From the IMG/VR virus record IMGVR_UViG_3300027833_000001, positions 101,128-165,127 of that record: a stretch of 64,000 bases of DNA; one strand, written 5' to 3'. The DNA comes from a virus. The notes under the pieces are model-generated. The model was not told the origin of the DNA, searched no databases, and saw only the letters and a program-made list of their open reading frames with translations. Below are positions 1 through 8,975 of this stretch, piece after piece. Each line of letters begins with the position of its first letter. Position 1 is the stretch's first letter. A program made the translations under genes and the position numbers.

Positions 1-2
1 GT

Positions 3-2696
3 GAAGCACAGACTGCGGTAAAGTTTCAACCAGTACTCGCTTCAAATGTTAATAATTTAATCGCGCTGAAAAATCAGCACTCAAGACCAGGGGATTTATT
101 GGCGGCAGCGAGTGCCGCGGGGTATTTACTGCCTAGAGGTACTTCAATTACTTCAGACGCAAACGGAATTATTTGTGGATTCTACTATATGCCGGGCGGT
201 ACATTCATGGTCGGTGAGAGACAATTACGTTTTACCGATGATGTAAAAGATAGAGCATCATTTGTTACTACTTCAGCGCAAGCACCATTTAGTTCATCTG
301 GCATATCTACAGTAGCACAACAAACTGTAGTATCAACAGCAATACCTAAAATTAATTTTGGACAAACTGCACCAGTATCAACGAACGTAGGTTCTTGGAC
401 ACAAGTTACAAGCGTTGAAATGGGTGCTGTAAATATGTCTTCTTCTGTAACGGCTACTGCAAAATCTACCGTTGATCTGAATGTTGATTTAGAAACAGAA
501 ACACACGTTCAAGTTACAGGTGGTTTCGATCCAATAGCACAGACATTCTTTGTAGAAGATCCTGAAGGAGTAATGGCAACAGAAGTCAAAGTATTCTTTA
601 GAAAGAAATCTAGTACTGCTAGTATTACATTACAACTCAGAGAAGTTGTTAATGGTTATCCTTCACGATCAGTACTGCCATACGGTGAAGTTAATCTAGC
701 ACCAAGTCAAGTTACAGTAACTACGGAAGATGCTGATGGAACTATCAGATTCTCTCCTGAAGGTCAGCCAGCGAATCCTTATACAACAACATTTGCATTC
801 GAAGCACCAGTACAACTTAAAGGAAATACTGAATATTGTTTCGTTCTTCTCCCTGCTGGTAATAGTCCAGACTATGAAGTTTGGTGTTCAGAACTAGGAC
901 AGAACAAAGTTGGAGTTGGTGTTCAGAATCAACGCATCTTTGCTGAAGATACAAACATAGGCGGAATACTATTCACATCTTCTAATAACAGAACTTGGAA
1001 CGCTCACCAATCTGAAGATATGACCTATCAAATAACTAAAGCGGTATATGCTTCAAGTAACGGTACAGTACATTTAGAAAATGGAAACACAGATTACATT
1101 ATAGGCGAAAGCTATTCTGGTGGAAGACCTGCTGTTGGTACAGTCGTACACGGATGGAAAGCAACACTAACATCTGGTGGTTCAGGTCATGCAGTGAATG
1201 ATATTGTTACCCTAGCAAATGCAACTGACTCAGGTGGAAATACTCTTACTGGAGTTAAAGCTAAAGTAACAACAGTATCGGGTGGAGCAATCACAGCATT
1301 TGCAATTAGCGATCCCGGCACACTTGCAGATAACTGGACAGGTAATCCGGGTGGGTTAAACCAGCTATCAACTAGTGGCACAGGAACAGGTGCATCAATA
1401 TCACTTGTTCTTGCTAGAGGTCGAGTTACTAATTCTAATCCAATTACAGAACAAATAGATGTTGATGTAGATACTGGACATTTCAGAAATCAAACTGATG
1501 GTGCTCTGATTACTCCAATAGGAAATGGCACAACATTCTTTACTAATACTGCAATTGAAGATAGAAAGTTTAATCAAGTTAGAACTACGATGAATCTAGT
1601 TGAGAATGATGGTATAATGACATATGAATATGCACCAACAAAGTCTTCTAATGTATCTTCAGTCAGTACAACTTATGAAGTCCTTGGACTGAATGTAAGA
1701 AAGAATACTGCGGATGAGAAGTCAATTAGATCATATTCTAACGAAGACTATTATCTTTCTGGTGCCGACACGAAGTCGCTACACTTTAAGATAACATTAC
1801 CAGCAGGTACTAATACTAACCTATCACCAGTGCTAGACTTATCAGCACTTGGATTGTTGACTGTTCAAAACTTGTTGAATAACGACAGCACAAACGAAAC
1901 TACTAATGATGGTAATGCATTATCTAGATACATCAATAAGCCAGTTGTTCTCGCAGATGGTATGGAAGCACAAGATGTTGTTCTTCAAGTTGCGTTATTA
2001 CAACCACCTGGTGCATCTATTGAAGTTTATGGTAAGTTCCAAGCAGAAGCAGATGATGCTAACTTCAATGAAGATTTGCCTTGGATAAAATTAGCAAGAG
2101 ATGATGACTGGTCGCCTATTGGGAGTTCTGTTACACAATCAGCATTTGTTGATTTTGGATTTAAAATACCTGATGCAAACAAAACTGCAGGAGTATTTAC
2201 ATACTCAACTGACAGGGTCACAGAAATATCAATTGACACTGCTGGTTCTGGATATACATCTGCTCCCGAATTATTCTTTAGTGCAGGAGAAGCAACAGCA
2301 TTTGCTCTACTAAGTGGTAATACTGTAGGAAGTTTGACATTGACAGCACCGGGAAGAGATTATAGTAGCACTCCTACTATTGTAGTAGGTACGCAACACG
2401 CTGTATCAACACAATTTGCCACAAATCAGCAAGTAGCTAATGGAGCGAATCTATATACAGTGACAACTGGAGGTACTACAGCCGCATCTGGTAGCGCACC
2501 TACTCATACTAGTGGTAGTGCAACTGATGGAACTGTAGTGTTTGCATATGCAGGAGCTGCCGCACTTGTTTCATGTACAGTGAATACAGTAACATTTGAA
2601 GAGTTCAAGAAGTTTTCTACTAAGTTTGTCTTCTTGTCTTCTAATACATCAAAAGTTCCATATGCAAAAGACTTACGCATTATAGCGACAACATAG
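3..2696 (+). CDS. large virion structural protein, 5' end outside window
   Basis: The frame is open from base 3 with no stop, so the gene begins upstream; the TTG at 99 is only an internal codon. The visible part is about 897 residues. It is rich in Ser, Thr, Gly and Ala and has no enzyme motif. A segment coded near 530-720 (DPIAQTFFVEDPEG, then LQLREVVNGYPS) is the kind seen in long baseplate or fibre-attached structural proteins of marine T4-like phages. Two GGxGY-type beta modules lie at about 1170-1330 and 2240-2390, and similar modules occur in gp15 and gp18 of this window. The frame ends just before a run of fibre genes. A virion structural role is likely; the exact position in the particle is not visible. 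Confidence 0.75.
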   Translation, partial: EAQTAVKFQPVLASNVNNLIALKNQHSRPGDLLAAASAAGYLLPRGTSITSDANGIICGFYYMPGGTFMVGERQLRFTDDVKDRASFVTTSAQAPFSSSGISTVAQQTVVSTAIPKINFGQTAPVSTNVGSWTQVTSVEMGAVNMSSSVTATAKSTVDLNVDLETETHVQVTGGFDPIAQTFFVEDPEGVMATEVKVFFRKKSSTASITLQLREVVNGYPSRSVLPYGEVNLAPSQVTVTTEDADGTIRFSPEGQPANPYTTTFAFEAPVQLKGNTEYCFVLLPAGNSPDYEVWCSELGQNKVGVGVQNQRIFAEDTNIGGILFTSSNNRTWNAHQSEDMTYQITKAVYASSNGTVHLENGNTDYIIGESYSGGRPAVGTVVHGWKATLTSGGSGHAVNDIVTLANATDSGGNTLTGVKAKVTTVSGGAITAFAISDPGTLADNWTGNPGGLNQLSTSGTGTGASISLVLARGRVTNSNPITEQIDVDVDTGHFRNQTDGALITPIGNGTTFFTNTAIEDRKFNQVRTTMNLVENDGIMTYEYAPTKSSNVSSVSTTYEVLGLNVRKNTADEKSIRSYSNEDYYLSGADTKSLHFKITLPAGTNTNLSPVLDLSALGLLTVQNLLNNDSTNETTNDGNALSRYINKPVVLADGMEAQDVVLQVALLQPPGASIEVYGKFQAEADDANFNEDLPWIKLARDDDWSPIGSSVTQSAFVDFGFKIPDANKTAGVFTYSTDRVTEISIDTAGSGYTSAPELFFSAGEATAFALLSGNTVGSLTLTAPGRDYSSTPTIVVGTQHAVSTQFATNQQVANGANLYTVTTGGTTAASGSAPTHTSGSATDGTVVFAYAGAAALVSCTVNTVTFEEFKKFSTKFVFLSSNTSKVPYAKDLRIIATT

Positions 2697-2705
2697 GATA
2701 GGAAG

Positions 2706-2713
2706 TATAAATA
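2706..2713 (+). promoter_or_regulatory. TATAAATA late-promoter-like element abutting a start codon
   Basis: Exact T4 late promoter octamer ending one base before the ATG of the 68-aa gene. At T4 spacing, transcription would start inside the codons, so it may serve the next gene or be chance. Confidence 0.4.
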
Positions 2714-2920
2714 ATGTTGCAAGCAGAAAAAATAATAAGAGATCCTTCTACTGGAGCAATATTATCTACCGATGTTGCAGGCTTGAGGGCTTTTAAGAAA
2801 AAAAGAGAGATTCAGCGAATGCAAGCTACAACTATTGTCGAAATGTCTGATGATATAAATAGTCTAAAAGATGAACTCTCAGAGATCAAATTACTTTTAA
2901 AGTCAATAATTCAACGCTGA
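2714..2920 (+). CDS. small coiled-coil protein, hypothetical
   Basis: 68 aa, not recognised as a named family. The N-terminal part (DPSTGAILSTD) looks ordered, residues about 25-40 are basic, and the C-terminal 25 residues (ISLKDELSEIKLLLKSI-like heptads) suggest a coiled coil. It sits between two structural genes on the same strand, so a tail or fibre accessory role is plausible, inferred from position only. The start ATG directly follows a TATAAATA octamer and has only a weak Shine-Dalgarno (GGAAG, close upstream). Confidence 0.6.
   Translation: MLQAEKIIRDPSTGAILSTDVAGLRAFKKKREIQRMQATTIVEMSDDINSLKDELSEIKLLLKSIIQR
2854..2861 (+). promoter_or_regulatory. late promoter candidate for the 278-aa fibre gene
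   Basis: TATAAATA inside the 68-aa gene, 72 nt before the ATG at 2934. It also encodes Asp-Ile-Asn, so chance cannot be excluded. Confidence 0.4.
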
Positions 2921-2933
2921 ACAGGAAGAGCAA

Positions 2934-3770
2934 ATGGCCACAATTACATTAAGATCAGCTAAGGGTAGTCCCCTTACAAATACTGAGGTAGATAATAACT
3001 TTACTAACCTCAATAACGACAAATACGAAAGTGGTGACAATATAGTAGCAGCCGCATTAACAGCTACTGGAAATGTTACACTTGGAATCGCAACTGTAAC
3101 TGCCGCAGGTAGTACACAGAGTGCGGCACAAGCACTTTCAAAAACTTATAACATTATATCTACAGCATCCGCTAACCAAGGTGTTAAACTACCTGACGCG
3201 GTAGCTGGATTAGTAATCAATGTCTACAACACATCTGGTGCAACGATTAAGGTTTATCCTTTCTCTGGCGATACTATCAATGGCGGTAGTGCAGATGCTC
3301 CTGTAGACCTTGTAACTGATAACGGTGCAGAATATGTAGGAACATCAACCGGTGCATGGAGATCAGTTGGATCTGGCGGAAACAACGTACAAGATTTTAC
3401 TGTTAACGGTACAGCCGAACTTTTAGGAGCAGTTAAGTATGGTATTCAGAGCGCAACTGCGGCTGGTACTGACCAAGCTGGTGCTACTGCAATTACTGAA
3501 ACTGTAGTTGTTGTTGCATCTGGTTCTGCTAATAACGGAGTAGTACTTCCTACAGCGGTAGCCGGACTAACAGTGGTCGTACAAAATTCAACAACCGCAG
3601 ATTTAAAATTATACCCTAATACTTCAGATGCTATTGATGGAGCGACTGCTAACGCGGCAAAGTCTTTACCAGCAAAAACAACCATTACAGTAACTTGTAA
3701 TGATGCTACAAACTGGTTATCACATAGATCGCTTGCAATATATGACGCATCTGGAACATTGATTAACTAA
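2934..3770 (+). CDS. tail-fibre-like structural protein with internal duplication
   Basis: 278 aa. The N-terminus (TITLRSAKGSPLTNTEVDNN, then FTNLN) is the short adaptor typical of fibre proteins of marine T4-like phages. Two homologous units of roughly 85-90 residues follow, at residues about 56-142 and 173-263, each with a conserved core (GVKLPDAVAGL versus GVVLPTAVAGL) and a following beta-rich stretch. No enzyme motif is seen. A virion surface or fibre role is inferred from the N-terminal motif, composition and neighbours. It starts 13 nt after the preceding stop with a GGAAGAG ribosome site. Confidence 0.75.
   Translation: MATITLRSAKGSPLTNTEVDNNFTNLNNDKYESGDNIVAAALTATGNVTLGIATVTAAGSTQSAAQALSKTYNIISTASANQGVKLPDAVAGLVINVYNTSGATIKVYPFSGDTINGGSADAPVDLVTDNGAEYVGTSTGAWRSVGSGGNNVQDFTVNGTAELLGAVKYGIQSATAAGTDQAGATAITETVVVVASGSANNGVVLPTAVAGLTVVVQNSTTADLKLYPNTSDAIDGATANAAKSLPAKTTITVTCNDATNWLSHRSLAIYDASGTLIN
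3099..3723 (+). repeat. tandem duplication inside fibre gene
   Basis: Two units, about 3099-3360 and 3451-3723, encode related beta-rich segments of roughly 85-90 residues that share a xGVxLPxAVAGLxxxVxN core and a trailing YPxxxDxIxG motif. This reads as an in-gene duplication that has diverged. Confidence 0.75.
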
Positions 3771-3781
3771 GAGGATTCACA

Positions 3782-4759
3782 ATGGCTGGCCCAATTACAC
3801 TAAAAGCAAGTTCGTACCCTGCAACCGCGGCAACAATCCAAGGCGTACGGGAACTTTCTTCTGCTGAAATGAGAGATCATATCGCATTTGTTATTACTAA
3901 TAAGTTTGCTGGTGATCACGATGGGACTGGCACTGCTGAATTAGATACTATTACTGGCTCATTGACTTCTGGATATACTGAAGTAGGTACTTTCACAAAC
4001 AGAGAGCGTGATGAAGCAGTCGGAACTCATCCTGCAAGTGGTAACATGACCACAACAACGTATAGAATTCAACAGAAAAATACTGTAGTTTCTGAAAGTG
4101 GCGTTGTAAGACCACTCAGATATACTGGTGGAACCATTGAAGAGATGTCTGATGGAGAAATTGACACTGAATTGCTAGATGAAGTTATTGCGGCAATGGT
4201 ATTTGAAGATGCAAACACAGTCGGACAATATCATATCAAAACTACCGCACCAACTGGCGGCACATGGGCAGTACGTGATACTATTACTGAAACTCAAGTT
4301 GATGGTACAGACGTAGCATACAATCTTTATCAAAAGACTGCTCCTACAACTGCCGCGGCTACTAATATTAACCGCTTGTTGAAGAGTGATGGTACTGGCG
4401 GTAGTGCTGAGATGACTGACGCAGAAATGGAAACTCTTGTATCTTCATTCAGAAATAGAATTATTGCTTCTGGAATAGGAACGTATCTATTGAACAGTGG
4501 ATCACCTAGTGCCTCTGGAACGTGGGCTCAAATGGGTTCAACGATGACTGACCAATTAAAAACTATTTCAGCACAAAACTATTCTGGTGGTTATACAGGA
4601 TCATACACTGGTTACTATAATAGATTCTTTTCTGGATTCTTAAATGGCGCATATGCCGGTTCGTACTCTGGTACATACACAGGAACATATGCAGGTAACA
4701 CAGTACAATCATCATCATCAACACAAGAAACTAAGGCACTATTCGTAAGAACTGCCTAA
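3782..4759 (+). CDS. structural protein with Tyr-Gly repeats
   Basis: 325 aa, no enzyme motif. The body has several alternating segments containing SSAEM or SDGEI-like helices followed by beta-rich stretches (three related copies, residues about 20-110, 110-190 and 200-260). Near the C-terminus, residues about 265-310, a run of YxGxY units (GGYTGSYTGYYNRFF, then YAGSYSGTYTGTYAG) stands out. Such YTG repeats occur in structural proteins of marine T4-like phages. It is probably a virion or fibre component. It begins 11 nt after the previous stop with an AGAGGA ribosome site. Confidence 0.7.
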   Translation: MAGPITLKASSYPATAATIQGVRELSSAEMRDHIAFVITNKFAGDHDGTGTAELDTITGSLTSGYTEVGTFTNRERDEAVGTHPASGNMTTTTYRIQQKNTVVSESGVVRPLRYTGGTIEEMSDGEIDTELLDEVIAAMVFEDANTVGQYHIKTTAPTGGTWAVRDTITETQVDGTDVAYNLYQKTAPTTAAATNINRLLKSDGTGGSAEMTDAEMETLVSSFRNRIIASGIGTYLLNSGSPSASGTWAQMGSTMTDQLKTISAQNYSGGYTGSYTGYYNRFFSGFLNGAYAGSYSGTYTGTYAGNTVQSSSSTQETKALFVRTA

Positions 4760-4763
4760 AACT

Positions 4764-4810
4764 CTTCTATAGAAGTGATATAAATATATGGCACAGAACT
4801 CAAACTGTGC
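4764..4810 (+). other. palindrome, late promoter and hairpin upstream of 4839
   Basis: Three elements lie together: a perfect 12-bp palindrome CTTCTATAGAAG (4764-4775), the TATAAATA octamer (4779-4786), and a 6-bp hairpin GCACAG/CTGTGC (4791-4810) with an 8-nt loop. The hairpin would lie at the very 5' end of a late transcript. It lacks a strong T-run, so a terminator is less likely. Confidence 0.45.
4779..4786 (+). promoter_or_regulatory. late promoter TATAAATA
   Basis: Exact octamer in a non-coding gap, 52 nt before the ATG at 4839. It would drive the 148-aa gene, the glycosyltransferase and the oxygenase-like gene. Confidence 0.75.
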
Positions 4811-4838
4811 CAGTATTTTATAATTATGAGGATTTATT

Positions 4839-5285
4839 ATGTCAGAAGAACAACCTAAGTACAAAAACCCCATTTGGCTAAACAAAGAGAATCGCTCAAT
4901 TGAGTGTGACATTCTCTATGGCAAAGAATATCAACGAAGCATAATCAATGCAGGTCCAGCTTCAGAAGGATATGTCAATAGAGATTATGATCAGATTATG
5001 ATAGACATCGGTGAAACGGAAATTGATCGTCTTACAGTCATAGATGATGAAAGTAAAGCCGAAGCGGTTGTGAAAGCAAAAGAACAAGAAGAAGTTCACA
5101 AGAATAGAATCAAACAAGAAACTCTATTTGAAATTAAACTTGAGGCTTTTGAAATTCCCATCATCAAAAATTCTAAAAATTCAGAAATGAAGAAGAAAAT
5201 TCGTAGGGCAAAGAACCCACTAGAGGTTACTGCATATGCGACAATACTCATACAAGAAGAATTAGGTGCTGTAATAGATGACTAA
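4839..5285 (+). CDS. hypothetical protein, possible fibre accessory or chaperone
   Basis: 148 aa. The N-terminal half (NPIWLNKENRSIECDILYG) resembles small proteins that accompany fibre genes in marine T4-like phages. The C-terminal half is strongly charged and helical (residues about 70-140). No catalytic motif is seen. The ATG has a clear GAGGA ribosome site, and the end overlaps the following glycosyltransferase start by 8 nt, so the two are likely co-translated. A fibre assembly role is a guess from position. Confidence 0.6.
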   Translation: MSEEQPKYKNPIWLNKENRSIECDILYGKEYQRSIINAGPASEGYVNRDYDQIMIDIGETEIDRLTVIDDESKAEAVVKAKEQEEVHKNRIKQETLFEIKLEAFEIPIIKNSKNSEMKKKIRRAKNPLEVTAYATILIQEELGAVIDD

Positions 5286-6015
5286 GGGCTACGTTTATGT
5301 GGCTTCTCTGAAAAAAGACTATTACTATGCCGCCAAGCTGTCGGCACTATCTTTATTAGATTTTTATCCAGATGCCAAAATTACACTATTCACTCATGCC
5401 GCGTGGGTTGAATTAGATGACTTCAAAATATTTGATCAGATACGAACAACGGATCTTATGGGTGTCGATATGCCCGTCAATAATCGTGCCAAGCTGTGGG
5501 CATTATCACAGACTCCATATGACTTGACAATGTACCTTGATTGTGACACCATGATAGAAGATGGAGATATACGATTTGCGTTTGATTTTATTAGAGAACA
5601 TGACATAATATTCACTAGAAATAGACCGTACAACGCCAAGATCACTAAGCTAAATGATGAAGATGAGATGATCTACCATTGCGGTGTATTCGTATATAGA
5701 AACACTGACGCAGTAAAGAAATTAATGGATGACTGGTATTACTACTACAGAATCCAATGTGCGCCCGCGCATGATGTGAGTCCTTATCCCGAAGCAGTTA
5801 AACCATGGGATACATTTACAATGTGGTACTTACTAAATAAAACGAAGCACAAAGAAACTATTAATGTAGGAGAGTTTCCATCACCTGATGCTAGATGGAA
5901 TTTTGTCATGGGTCAACGACCTGAAGAATTGGAAGGTAATGATGTAGTTGTGAGACATTACCTATTAGATAGGCACTTTAATTCAAATGAAACTATTAAC
6001 GAACCTCAATCCTGA
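5278..6015 (+). CDS. GT-A-type glycosyltransferase-like protein
   Basis: 245 aa. Its N-terminus (YVYVASLKKDYYYAAKLSAL) has the pattern of an alpha/beta nucleotide-sugar fold, and a DxD metal-binding motif DCD lies at residues 88-90 within a beta strand (MYLDCDT). The later CGVFVY stretch and an acidic-aromatic C-terminal half fit GT-A enzymes of the GT8 or related type. It is the only plus-strand member of a group of five such genes around the fibre module. Likely role: transfer of a sugar to a phage structural protein or host glycan. Donor and acceptor cannot be read from sequence. It overlaps the next gene by 29 nt. Confidence 0.7.
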   Translation: MTKGYVYVASLKKDYYYAAKLSALSLLDFYPDAKITLFTHAAWVELDDFKIFDQIRTTDLMGVDMPVNNRAKLWALSQTPYDLTMYLDCDTMIEDGDIRFAFDFIREHDIIFTRNRPYNAKITKLNDEDEMIYHCGVFVYRNTDAVKKLMDDWYYYYRIQCAPAHDVSPYPEAVKPWDTFTMWYLLNKTKHKETINVGEFPSPDARWNFVMGQRPEELEGNDVVVRHYLLDRHFNSNETINEPQS

Positions 6016-6637
6016 ACTGTTAGAACGCCTTGACCGCTATCGAAATTGGTTTGATGAGCAAGACGATATCAATACAATTATTCCTGATAAAGATAGAGAA
6101 GGTACACATACACTAGAAAGTGCAACATCTCCAGAGTATCTAAAAGAAGTACAAAAAGATACACACGCAGGCACACCAGAATGTGCTATAGTTACTGACT
6201 TTCATATAAGTGATGGCTCACCTACAAAGTATCGAAATGCTTCCCTAGAGTTATGTACAGACGTATGTGCATTTTTAGGAGCAAAATTTACTGCCGTTCA
6301 TGCATATTATCCAGCAGATGGATTTATGGGATGGCATTGTAATTGGGATACTCCTGGATATAATATTCTTTTGAGTTACAGCGAAAATGATCAAGGCTTC
6401 TTTAGGTATACAGATAAAGAAGGTAACATTGTAACGATGTATGATACACCAGGATGGTCAGCTAAGGTTGGTTATTTTGGAGGCAAAGATGAAGACGCAT
6501 CTAATATTGTTTGGCATTGTGCGGGAAGTAAATTGCCTAGACAGACATTAGGATTCGTCATTCCAGATAGAGATATGTGGCAAATGATGATAGATGATAT
6601 AGATGATAAACCTTTTAATAGAAGTCTATTCCCATGA
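5987..6637 (+). CDS. 2OG-Fe(II) oxygenase-like double-stranded beta-helix protein
   Basis: 216 aa. The core at residues about 105-195 has the layout of a 2-oxoglutarate/iron oxygenase: a YPADGFMGWHCNWD stretch with a candidate first histidine, a glycine-rich strand, then WHCAGSKLPRQTLGFVI with a candidate distal histidine and the Arg that binds 2OG. The position normally holding Asp of HxD is Asn here, with an Asp two residues later. Activity is therefore uncertain. Its start lies 29 nt inside the glycosyltransferase gene and its stop overlaps the next small gene (ATGA), which suggests translational coupling. Confidence 0.6.
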   Translation: MKLLTNLNPELLERLDRYRNWFDEQDDINTIIPDKDREGTHTLESATSPEYLKEVQKDTHAGTPECAIVTDFHISDGSPTKYRNASLELCTDVCAFLGAKFTAVHAYYPADGFMGWHCNWDTPGYNILLSYSENDQGFFRYTDKEGNIVTMYDTPGWSAKVGYFGGKDEDASNIVWHCAGSKLPRQTLGFVIPDRDMWQMMIDDIDDKPFNRSLFP

Positions 6638-6804
6638 AGAGTCGATGGGAAGTCTGGAAACACGCTCTAGGTTCTTTTGATGAAGAAGATGGGTACGATG
6701 CACTTAATGAAGATCGCATAGCATTAATAAGAACTTTCATAGTGGGTTCTAATTTACTATGCGCTTACGTCATTATAATTAATATCATTGTTGGTTGGTT
6801 CTAA
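6634..6804 (+). CDS. small membrane protein (56 aa)
   Basis: Starts in an ATGA overlap with the preceding stop. The translation begins MKSRWEVWKHALGSF and ends in one hydrophobic segment of about 20 residues (LLCAYVIIINIIVGWF). The WEVWKHALGSF motif is one I associate with small proteins of marine T4-like phages, from memory. It has a single predicted membrane span with an acidic N-terminal part. It is convergent with the minus-strand methyltransferase, the two ends overlapping by 4 nt. Function unknown. Confidence 0.75.
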   Translation: MKSRWEVWKHALGSFDEEDGYDALNEDRIALIRTFIVGSNLLCAYVIIINIIVGWF

Positions 6805-7499
6805 AAGAAACCTTCTCGTTGACCTATAATCATAAATCGGTCATATACTTTCTTGCCTTCCCATGAGTAATAAGTTTGCTGTCTAGTACCTTCATATCCA
6901 ACTTCATCGATTCCAACTTGATCTTTTAAATCAGCGATACTACTTACACAGTTAATACCGTACATCTCTTCAATAACATTACTATTTTGTACTGCAAGAA
7001 CAGCATTTGGATTCTTTGTAGTCAATTCTTTAAGTGGATACATTTGTTCTGTACACATACAGATAACTAGGTCAACATCAATCTTATTTAAATTTTCAAA
7101 TTCAAATGGAACATCTAGATTCCAATGACGAATGTTTACAAATTTTTCTTGGGCGTAATACTTGTGAAGAATTTTAGATAACTCAATCGACTCTTCATCA
7201 ATATCTACCATGTGTATTTGTGATACATCAATGTTCTCACATAGCAACGGTACTATAGGCATACCTAGCCAAGAGTTTAATATCAGTACTCTCATAGAAC
7301 CAGTTTTAGTGTAGTACTCTTCCATGTACTCTTTAACTTCTTCTATTAGCCAAGTGCTGGCTTCCATGTTGTTGCCTTCTAGTGACTGTCTAAAGTCAAC
7401 CAGCTTATGTGGCATTCGTTTTTCAATAACCGAGAGTGCTTCACCCCAGTTTTTAAAGTTGTTTAGAAAATTATAATTTAATTCTTTAGAACTTGACAT
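6801..7499 (-). CDS. SAM-dependent methyltransferase-like protein
   Basis: 232 aa from the chosen ATG at 7499 (peptide MSSSKELNYNF), which has a GGGGA/AGTGAAG leader; an upstream in-frame ATG at 7571 would add 24 residues that overlap the previous gene and look non-coding. The middle has a Rossmann-type motif I strand (RVLILNSWLGMPIVPLL) and an acidic strand end (IHMVDIDEES) as in class I methyltransferases, then DLVICMCTEQ as a motif IV candidate. It is the last gene of the minus-strand glycosyltransferase operon. A role in methylating a sugar or another small acceptor is inferred. Confidence 0.65.
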   Translation of the reverse strand: MSSSKELNYNFLNNFKNWGEALSVIEKRMPHKLVDFRQSLEGNNMEASTWLIEEVKEYMEEYYTKTGSMRVLILNSWLGMPIVPLLCENIDVSQIHMVDIDEESIELSKILHKYYAQEKFVNIRHWNLDVPFEFENLNKIDVDLVICMCTEQMYPLKELTTKNPNAVLAVQNSNVIEEMYGINCVSSIADLKDQVGIDEVGYEGTRQQTYYSWEGKKVYDRFMIIGQREGFF

Positions 7500-8160
7500 C
7501 TTCACTTTTCCCCATTGAGTCAAAAATACATACGTATGGTAGATCACGATACACATGAGATTCAGTATCATGTGGATGGATAAAACCTTGATTGAAACTA
7601 TACACCCAACCTATTGGGAATAGTTTAGTTTTTACAATTCGTCTATTATAGAAAAAGTTATCCAGACCACGATAATACCATAATATTTGAGACTTGTATT
7701 GATTGAAATATTCAGTGATTTCATTACTATTTAGACTATCATTCCAACGAAGAACTGACGAATTTAAATCAGTGTACTTATGTGGAATGTGGCGTGTATC
7801 TTTGTATTGAGTCTCTAAGTCGTGCCACCATGTTTTAACGAAACATAAACAATCTTCAGGATCAAAGTTTGCTATATCATCGATGTTCTTTTGTAGTATA
7901 GTATCTAAATCAAAGAACATCTTTTCACCTCTTTGAGTAACAATAGTCTCATCGAAGAGGTACATTTTATTCCACCACTTCTCCAATTTGTTACCACCAG
8001 GCAATGAAAGTATTTTAATATCAGAATTTATATCTTTACTATCTTCAGTTAGACAATGAAACGTAAAATCTATTGTCAGGTTCTCAAGACAACTTTCATA
8101 TAGTTGATTGACATGAGATGCATTATATTTTGTACCCCATTTTACAGTATAGATATTCAT
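7486..8160 (-). CDS. glycosyltransferase-like protein, DLD type
   Basis: 224 aa from the ATG at 8160, which overlaps the upstream stop as ATGA; the longer in-frame start at 8172 is less likely. The N-terminus (IYTVKWGTKYNASHVNQLY) repeats in the neighbouring genes and marks one family. The metal-binding DLD sits at residues 84-86 (MFFDLDTILQ), followed by NSSVLRWN and a GWVYSFNQG segment shared with its neighbours. It is a GT-A-like transferase of unknown donor. Its 3' end overlaps the methyltransferase by 14 nt. Confidence 0.7.
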   Translation of the reverse strand: MNIYTVKWGTKYNASHVNQLYESCLENLTIDFTFHCLTEDSKDINSDIKILSLPGGNKLEKWWNKMYLFDETIVTQRGEKMFFDLDTILQKNIDDIANFDPEDCLCFVKTWWHDLETQYKDTRHIPHKYTDLNSSVLRWNDSLNSNEITEYFNQYKSQILWYYRGLDNFFYNRRIVKTKLFPIGWVYSFNQGFIHPHDTESHVYRDLPYVCIFDSMGKSEDVKF

Positions 8161-8975
8161 TCGCCTCTCCAATGTCTAAGAAGTTCTGGATGGGAGAGAT
8201 CATCTTGTTTAGTACTTCCTCTACTTGCATCTTCAAATGGTAGTAAGTCAATATTAAATACACAGACAATACAGTGTTCTCTATACTTGGCTACATTCAA
8301 ATCATCTTCATCCCATGATCTACCTCTATTCCAAGAGTATGCCATCCAAGATGGAAAATGATCCCATAAGTCTTCACCATATCTACCCCATTTCCATGAG
8401 TGGTAGTTATCAGTTCCATCTGTATATGTAAACCATATCTTCTTTTGGTTTGCCATCACATCATCCCAAATACACTCACATTGATCATCTGACCATACTT
8501 TACATGAGCCATTTGTATACGCTCCATGTGATAGTTTAAATCTTCTTGTTTGCATTGGTTTAGGATCTTGCCACCACGATTTCATTTTTGTGGGTCTTTC
8601 CATATTGTATGTAATTATAGGAGTTAAGTCACCTTGAATAATTACATCTAAGTCAAAGAACACAAAGCGACCACTAGGTTTATCAGGAGCAAAGTTGTGC
8701 GTGTTGAATACAAAAGTCTTTGCTCTGTCCCAACACCTTGCCATTCCATACTTAAAATCTTCAGCACCAAACCAATACTTAGGATGTATGTCTGGAATAT
8801 CTGGGAAGTCAATTATCTGAACATCATCATCGATACCCTTAGCATCATCTGTATAGCAATAGAAATGAAACTCAAACTGATCGGGAGTATTTCTCTTTGC
8901 CATCTCTTTCAATCTGTTTACAAAATGTGGTCCATATTTCGTACCCCATTTAGCACATACATAATTTACTCTCAT
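8157..8975 (-). CDS. glycosyltransferase-like protein, DLD type
   Basis: 272 aa. Same family as its neighbours: N-terminal VCAKWGTKYGPHFVNRL, the DLD at residues 108-110 (VFFDLDVIIQG), a CWDRAK motif at about 81-86, and the late WMAYSWNRG segment. The start overlaps the stop of the 833-aa gene (ATGA), and its own stop overlaps the next start, so the operon is translationally coupled. It probably transfers sugars in the cytoplasm to a phage or host acceptor. No signal peptide or membrane span is seen. Confidence 0.7.
   Translation of the reverse strand: MRVNYVCAKWGTKYGPHFVNRLKEMAKRNTPDQFEFHFYCYTDDAKGIDDDVQIIDFPDIPDIHPKYWFGAEDFKYGMARCWDRAKTFVFNTHNFAPDKPSGRFVFFDLDVIIQGDLTPIITYNMERPTKMKSWWQDPKPMQTRRFKLSHGAYTNGSCKVWSDDQCECIWDDVMANQKKIWFTYTDGTDNYHSWKWGRYGEDLWDHFPSWMAYSWNRGRSWDEDDLNVAKYREHCIVCVFNIDLLPFEDASRGSTKQDDLSHPELLRHWRGE

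Noticed and set aside
99-101. TTG at 99 as start of the first structural gene
   Set aside because: The frame is open to base 3 with the same protein style, so the gene is cut by the window edge.
1187-1381. Many 60-130 aa frames opposite or inside large genes
   Set aside because: They are shadows of real genes: no ribosome sites, no coupling and no recognisable domains.
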